Assembly (NCBI RefSeq): GCF_964036645.1
Contig: NZ_OZ038525.1
Coordinates: forward strand, 2,254,501-2,318,500
Length of the DNA stretch: 64,000 nucleotides
Source: Tenacibaculum sp. 190524A02b
Lineage (GTDB): Bacteria > Bacteroidota > Bacteroidia > Flavobacteriales > Flavobacteriaceae
Direction: 5' to 3'
The position numbers and the translations under genes are program-made. Shown here in pieces: positions 60,047-64,000 of this stretch. The notes beneath the pieces are model-generated. The model did no database searches, had not been told where the DNA came from, and was given only the letters and a program-made list of their open reading frames with translations. Numbering within the stretch: the first letter of the stretch is position 1; every line of letters begins with the position of its first letter.

Positions 60047-60364
60047 CTACTTTTTATGTATAATTTTAGCCGCATCAAGAAAATCAGAATCTTTCATACT
60101 TAAAGTTATATAGGTAAATTCGCCATCAAAGTCGGAGAAGTGTACAACTATGACCTTTAATTTTTCACCTATTTTAGGATAGTCGGCCAATTTTACGTTT
60201 CCTTCCGCTATATAAGGAGCTAAAACTATACCATAAAAATCCTTATTTATATTAACGTAAACACCATAAGGCTCAACTCTAAAAACTTCACCATAAAGTA
60301 CATCACCTATTTGAATTTCAATTTTTAATTTCTCCCAATTTTCTACTGTCCTATTATTCAACAT
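60047..60364 (-). CDS. Single S1-domain protein, possible immunity protein for the RHS toxin
   Basis: The 105-residue protein is one S1/OB fold (about 20-92): VLYGEVFRVEPYGVYVNINK, FYGIVLAPYIAEGNVKLADY, GEKLKVIVVHFS and the closing YITLSMKDSDF. S1 domains bind RNA. It lies 72 bp downstream of the RHS gene on the same strand, the place where polymorphic toxin systems carry an immunity gene. That role is inferred from position; a normal RNA-binding role is also possible. Confidence 0.65.
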   Translation of the reverse strand: MLNNRTVENWEKLKIEIQIGDVLYGEVFRVEPYGVYVNINKDFYGIVLAPYIAEGNVKLADYPKIGEKLKVIVVHFSDFDGEFTYITLSMKDSDFLDAAKIIHKK

Positions 60365-60436
60365 ATTTCATAATATTAATCATTAAATTGAATTGACGTC
60401 ATGCTCAGTAATTAATTTGTTTCAATTGTTTTATCA

Positions 60437-63400
60437 TTACCAATAAGGACCTATCTTAGTTCTGTCTAACGTATTTAAAAAATCTATTTTTTCTACTGGT
60501 ATTCTATATTCAAGTCTACTTGGACCACCTATTTTCTTAGCAGCATATTTAAACGTATGGCCTTTTAAGAATGATTCTTTTACTTTAATTTTTATCAAAA
60601 ACGAATCATATGCTCCCGTTTTTGCATATTCTCCTGCTACAGATTCCTCTCCAAAATATATTCTCCTATCACCAGAGGAATGATCCGCTTTTCTAAATCC
60701 ATTATTCATTATATCATCCATTGTACCTTCTCTAGGCGCTCTATAAATATAAACTTCTTTTGGACTACCTTTCCCATAACCTCTCAAATTGAAACCTCTA
60801 GGAGAAATACTACCAAAAGATGGTGGAGCTAAAAGCTCATAGGACAAAGTTACTGCCGTAAAAAACCTATAACTATTATAATGACTTGCGCCATGAAAGT
60901 CAATCCAATCTTGTAATCCCATTGGAGCATAGTACCCTCTTGATTCCAAATCGAGAATAGAATGTCGTAAAATTCTAGACTCCATTAAAATACTTCTTAT
61001 CCTTAAGTCTTTAGCTGTATAGTGGTATCCAGTTATATTCTTCACTCCATTAGAACCGCCAATTACTACTTCATCTAATAATTGTTGTCCACTTGTATTT
61101 GGAAAAGCTGAAGAGGAGTCAGTTGCTGGGTCAATTGTACCTTCTCCACAATTTTCAGGACATTCACTACAAGGACAACCTCCATCGGGATCGATCGTAT
61201 TGATAGGATTATTTGCCATACCCAAATAAGGACTCGGATGTGCATGGGCAGGATCCGTAGTCAACCATCTACCAATCCTCGCATCCCAAAGCCTTAATTG
61301 AAAAGCTTCCTTCCCTGTTTCAGGGTCTTTTTCTTGCCCTTGATAGGCATATCTATAATGCTCACCATTAACGATTTGTCTATTCGGCATTGGCATACCA
61401 AAAGGATAATAATCTGTAGTACTAGTAGCTGCTACTGCTGTACTTCCATTTTTAGCAATCACCGCACGTACATTTCCTAAATGATCTGTTAACTGGTACA
61501 CATTTGTTCCACTTTGCTTTTTATGAATTCCTAGTCTGCTTGCTCCGTATATTGGTAGCTCTTCTAACTGTTGGTTTTCATAAATAGCCAAAGTACTTCC
61601 TGAGGCGTCTAGTACATAATGCGTGGTTTTACTTCCTCCACCATCTAGATAACTTACTTTTTTAGTTCTAAAGTTTTTATCATTATAATAAAACTGTACT
61701 TTTAAAGCATCATTATAAAATACTTTGGTTACTAACCCACTAGCATTGTATTCATACTTTACATCTTCTTCTATATTTTCTTCTAACTGTCCAATGCTAT
61801 TGTACACATAATTTCCTGCACTTTGTGTTCCTATATCACCTACCCCTACATTACCAGCATCGTCTTTTACATAATCTAATTGGTTAGGTTTATCTTCCTT
61901 ATAGGTATACGTCAGTTCATCCATTTTGTTAGAACCACCTTCTGTGTTCTTGTTCCTATGTAAACTCTCAATATTACCATTGGCATCATAGGTAATATTG
62001 TGTACCTTATAATCATCCGTTCCGTAGGTTCCATCGGTATTCACATCCACTATTTTAGCTGAAAAAGTAACACTGCTAGATGCTTTTATTTCAAAACCTT
62101 CTTTTAATACTATAAAATCGGTAGCCGCTGCATTTCTAGATGTCGTTAATTTTTCATTGAACGTAATATCTTTTGGAGCATCATTTTGTTGATTCCCCAT
62201 ACCATCAAAGATAGCTTCTTTTAACCAATTATTTCTATCATATTTATATTTATACAATACAGGTGTGGTATTAGCATCTGTAGTTCGCTTGGTATTCCAA
62301 GTCATTCCTTTAATATTCCCCGTATATTGGTCTTCAATTCCCATAAGGTTATTGTTAAAGGTAAAGTTACTATTCCTTTGGTAATCGCCTCCATAATAAT
62401 CTAAGGTCATTCCAAATAAATCGGTTTCATCACCATTAGGATCTAATTCTTTGGTCAAACTAGGATGGTTAATCGCTTTTAATTGTCCTGCTAAATTGTA
62501 TACATAGTCAATTCCTTGAATACCGCCTGCTAATTCTGTTCTTTTTAATGCTCCGTTGGTTTGATAATAGGTATAATCTGCATGGGTAGTAAAAATACTA
62601 TCGTCAGAAGAAGTTTCTACTTTCACCAACTGTTGTGTGTGCTCATCATAAGTATATTTATGAATAAACTGCTCTGTTGCATTTCCCTTTTGGAAATATA
62701 CTTTATTTACCTGACTGGTAATTGGGTCGTATTCATAATCAATGGTTTTTACGCCTAAACCTTCAATATCCTGAATTATCCATTTTACACGTCCGTATAC
62801 ATCATAACTATAATAGGTTCTAGAAAGAATAGTACTACCTTCCATATTATAAGTTCTTGCTACATTACCTGATAAAAAAGTAGGATTCCTATAGGCTACT
62901 CCTGCATTGGAATTTAACCATGTTTGTGCAGAAGAAGACAAGAAATCATACTCTGTAAAATGTTGTTCTTTTCTGTTATGGTTTGGCAAATCACTCTGGT
63001 AAACTTCTACACTATTCATTAAAATACTCTTAAACGGATATGTATCCATTGTGATATGCTCATCTCCAGGAAAATTTTCTAAAACCTCTCTATCTGAATG
63101 TACTCCACTTTGAACTGGACGTCCTAATTCATCATAACTGGTGTACGAAATTTCATAGTGATTCCATTGCTTACTATTAATAGAGAATCTTATTTGCCCA
63201 TCTTTACGGTAGATAAACCAAGCATGTCCTTCATCTGGACTTTGAGTGTGGGTTAACTGTCCTAAAGCATTGTAAACAAAATTACTCTTTAACTTATCAT
63301 TATGACTTACATTAGCTTGCAACCCGTCTAAACAGGTATCTACGAAACCTAAAGGCTGTAATGAACTGGTTAACTGACCAACTTCATTGTAATAGTTTAG

Positions 63401-64000
63401 GCTAAAATCATAATAGTTTACCTCATAACGTATTCCTACCGCATCATTCCCTTTTACAGGTTCTATTCTTTTACTCCCTTTGTCAATATACGTTAAGGTA
63501 TGGCTCTTTGTTAATGTTTTTGAGCCTGTGTATTCAATACGATAAAATCCAGCCTTAGAAATATCTCCATTAGGCTGCTCAGTTTTTAAATCAAAAATTT
63601 TATAGTCGCTGGCATTTCCTAATAAAGTTGCTGTATTTTCACAACCTACTGGAATGTGTACATCAACATATTTTTGTTCTCCTATTAATGATAACACTTG
63701 GTATCCTTTAGCTCCGCCTGAACGTGCAGCACCTAAGGTTTTTCCATCTGCATCTGTAAATACTACAGATTCATTTCCTTTTATATCTTGTACTACTGTT
63801 TTTCCTGCTTTTAACCACACTAAGTGTTTATTAACATCGCTTAAATCGCCATCAATGTCCGTATAATAGGTAGCGGCAATAGCTGGATTGCCTGAAAAAC
63901 TACTGTAACCATATACATAATACATTTCTTGAGCAGCTGGCATAGAAAAACTGTAACCTCTTCTCCACTCTCCGTTTTGTTTATTACCTCCAATGGTTTG
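60437..64000 (-). CDS. RHS-repeat protein with variable C-terminal tip (5' end outside window)
   Basis: The frame is open to the right edge, so the N-terminal part is missing; the first ATG in the window (63943) is not the start, because 19 in-frame codons precede it. The protein shows tandem RHS/YD-type repeats (YVYNLAGQLKAINH, YNSIGQLEENIEED, YYNDKNFRTKKVSY), the LTDHLGNVRAVI segment and the core end RYAYQGQEKDPETG, LRLWDARIGRWLTTDPAHAH, INTIDPDGG. After DPDGG come 246 residues unlike the repeats. The last 105 (RAPREGTMDDIMNNGF, RRIYFGEESVAGEYAK, SRLEYRIPVEKIDFL) could be an ADP-ribosyltransferase-like tip. Polymorphic toxin or insecticidal-type role is inferred. Confidence 0.85.
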   Translation of the reverse strand, partial: QTIGGNKQNGEWRRGYSFSMPAAQEMYYVYGYSSFSGNPAIAATYYTDIDGDLSDVNKHLVWLKAGKTVVQDIKGNESVVFTDADGKTLGAARSGGAKGYQVLSLIGEQKYVDVHIPVGCENTATLLGNASDYKIFDLKTEQPNGDISKAGFYRIEYTGSKTLTKSHTLTYIDKGSKRIEPVKGNDAVGIRYEVNYYDFSLNYYNEVGQLTSSLQPLGFVDTCLDGLQANVSHNDKLKSNFVYNALGQLTHTQSPDEGHAWFIYRKDGQIRFSINSKQWNHYEISYTSYDELGRPVQSGVHSDREVLENFPGDEHITMDTYPFKSILMNSVEVYQSDLPNHNRKEQHFTEYDFLSSSAQTWLNSNAGVAYRNPTFLSGNVARTYNMEGSTILSRTYYSYDVYGRVKWIIQDIEGLGVKTIDYEYDPITSQVNKVYFQKGNATEQFIHKYTYDEHTQQLVKVETSSDDSIFTTHADYTYYQTNGALKRTELAGGIQGIDYVYNLAGQLKAINHPSLTKELDPNGDETDLFGMTLDYYGGDYQRNSNFTFNNNLMGIEDQYTGNIKGMTWNTKRTTDANTTPVLYKYKYDRNNWLKEAIFDGMGNQQNDAPKDITFNEKLTTSRNAAATDFIVLKEGFEIKASSSVTFSAKIVDVNTDGTYGTDDYKVHNITYDANGNIESLHRNKNTEGGSNKMDELTYTYKEDKPNQLDYVKDDAGNVGVGDIGTQSAGNYVYNSIGQLEENIEEDVKYEYNASGLVTKVFYNDALKVQFYYNDKNFRTKKVSYLDGGGSKTTHYVLDASGSTLAIYENQQLEELPIYGASRLGIHKKQSGTNVYQLTDHLGNVRAVIAKNGSTAVAATSTTDYYPFGMPMPNRQIVNGEHYRYAYQGQEKDPETGKEAFQLRLWDARIGRWLTTDPAHAHPSPYLGMANNPINTIDPDGGCPCSECPENCGEGTIDPATDSSSAFPNTSGQQLLDEVVIGGSNGVKNITGYHYTAKDLRIRSILMESRILRHSILDLESRGYYAPMGLQDWIDFHGASHYNSYRFFTAVTLSYELLAPPSFGSISPRGFNLRGYGKGSPKEVYIYRAPREGTMDDIMNNGFRKADHSSGDRRIYFGEESVAGEYAKTGAYDSFLIKIKVKESFLKGHTFKYAAKKIGGPSRLEYRIPVEKIDFLNTLDRTKIGPYW

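Noticed and set aside
60437..63943. ATG at 63943 as the start of the RHS gene
   Set aside because: The frame is open upstream to the window edge (19 further codons), and RHS proteins are much longer; the true start is outside the window.

Overview
The window looks like chromosome from a marine member of the Flavobacteriaceae (Bacteroidota), close in style to Tenacibaculum. This is inferred from the very AT-rich DNA, the near absence of Shine-Dalgarno sequences, promoters of the Bacteroidota form (TTTG about 19-21 bp before TAnnTTTG), and the gene content: a TonB receptor with a DUF2141 partner, an rpmB-rpmG-DUF4295-ftsY block, menaquinone genes, a GH109-like protein and many secreted hydrolases. 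No rRNA, tRNA or CRISPR array was seen.

Layout. 1-4.2 kb: a truncated secreted beta-propeller protein and a secreted CocE-type hydrolase, both on the minus strand. 4.6-8.4 kb: a plus-strand run (membrane protein, Crp/Fnr regulator, DMT transporter, GNAT acetyltransferase) whose last gene is split by an IS3-family element. The 3-bp target duplication lets the uninterrupted gene be reconstructed exactly. 8.5-16 kb: a beta-lactamase-like lipoprotein with a Crp/Fnr regulator, an orphan protein, two tandem paralogous lipase-like lipoproteins, a third alpha/beta hydrolase and a LysE exporter. 16-19 kb: a minus-strand unit (NmrA-like reductase, membrane protein, outer-membrane protein) next to a Crp/Fnr regulator, with a candidate operator between them. 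19-32 kb: housekeeping genes (rimO, amidase, ftsY, DUF4295, rpmG, rpmB, cinA, menB, menD), an esterase-like protein that lacks its nucleophile, and a decayed leucine-rich-repeat gene.

31.4-32 kb is a gene-free gap whose plus-strand hairpins, including a well-formed candidate small RNA with its own promoter box, cannot serve the flanking minus-strand genes. 32-40.6 kb: transaldolase-like fsa, an SDR, two membrane proteins, then a plus-strand cluster (M1 peptidase, GH109-like, nucleotidyltransferase, sugar-kinase-like, NTF2-like) that reads as amino-sugar salvage. 40.7-49.4 kb: an AraC regulator with DUF4345 and SDR genes, an AlkD-like HEAT protein, a Crp/Fnr regulator with an FNR-like recognition helix, and two perfect TTGAT-N4-ATCAA boxes, one immediately after that regulator. 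49.5-56.2 kb: unknown genes, a TonB receptor unit, pdxH, a SixA-like phosphatase and a Ppx/GppA gene.

56.3-64 kb: an OmpA-domain protein built largely from an unusual 23-residue repeat, then a mosaic accessory region. This holds a solo IS end, REP-like palindromes with a RAYT transposase, a duplicated terminator, a regulator remnant, an S1-domain gene, and an RHS protein that runs off the right edge and carries a 246-residue variable C-terminal region.

The most promising leads are the Crp/Fnr regulator-operator pairs with identical promoter geometry, the candidate small RNA at about 31.75 kb, the 23-residue-repeat OmpA protein, and the RHS tip plus S1 gene as a possible toxin-immunity pair. 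All calls were made by reading the sequence, without database searches.
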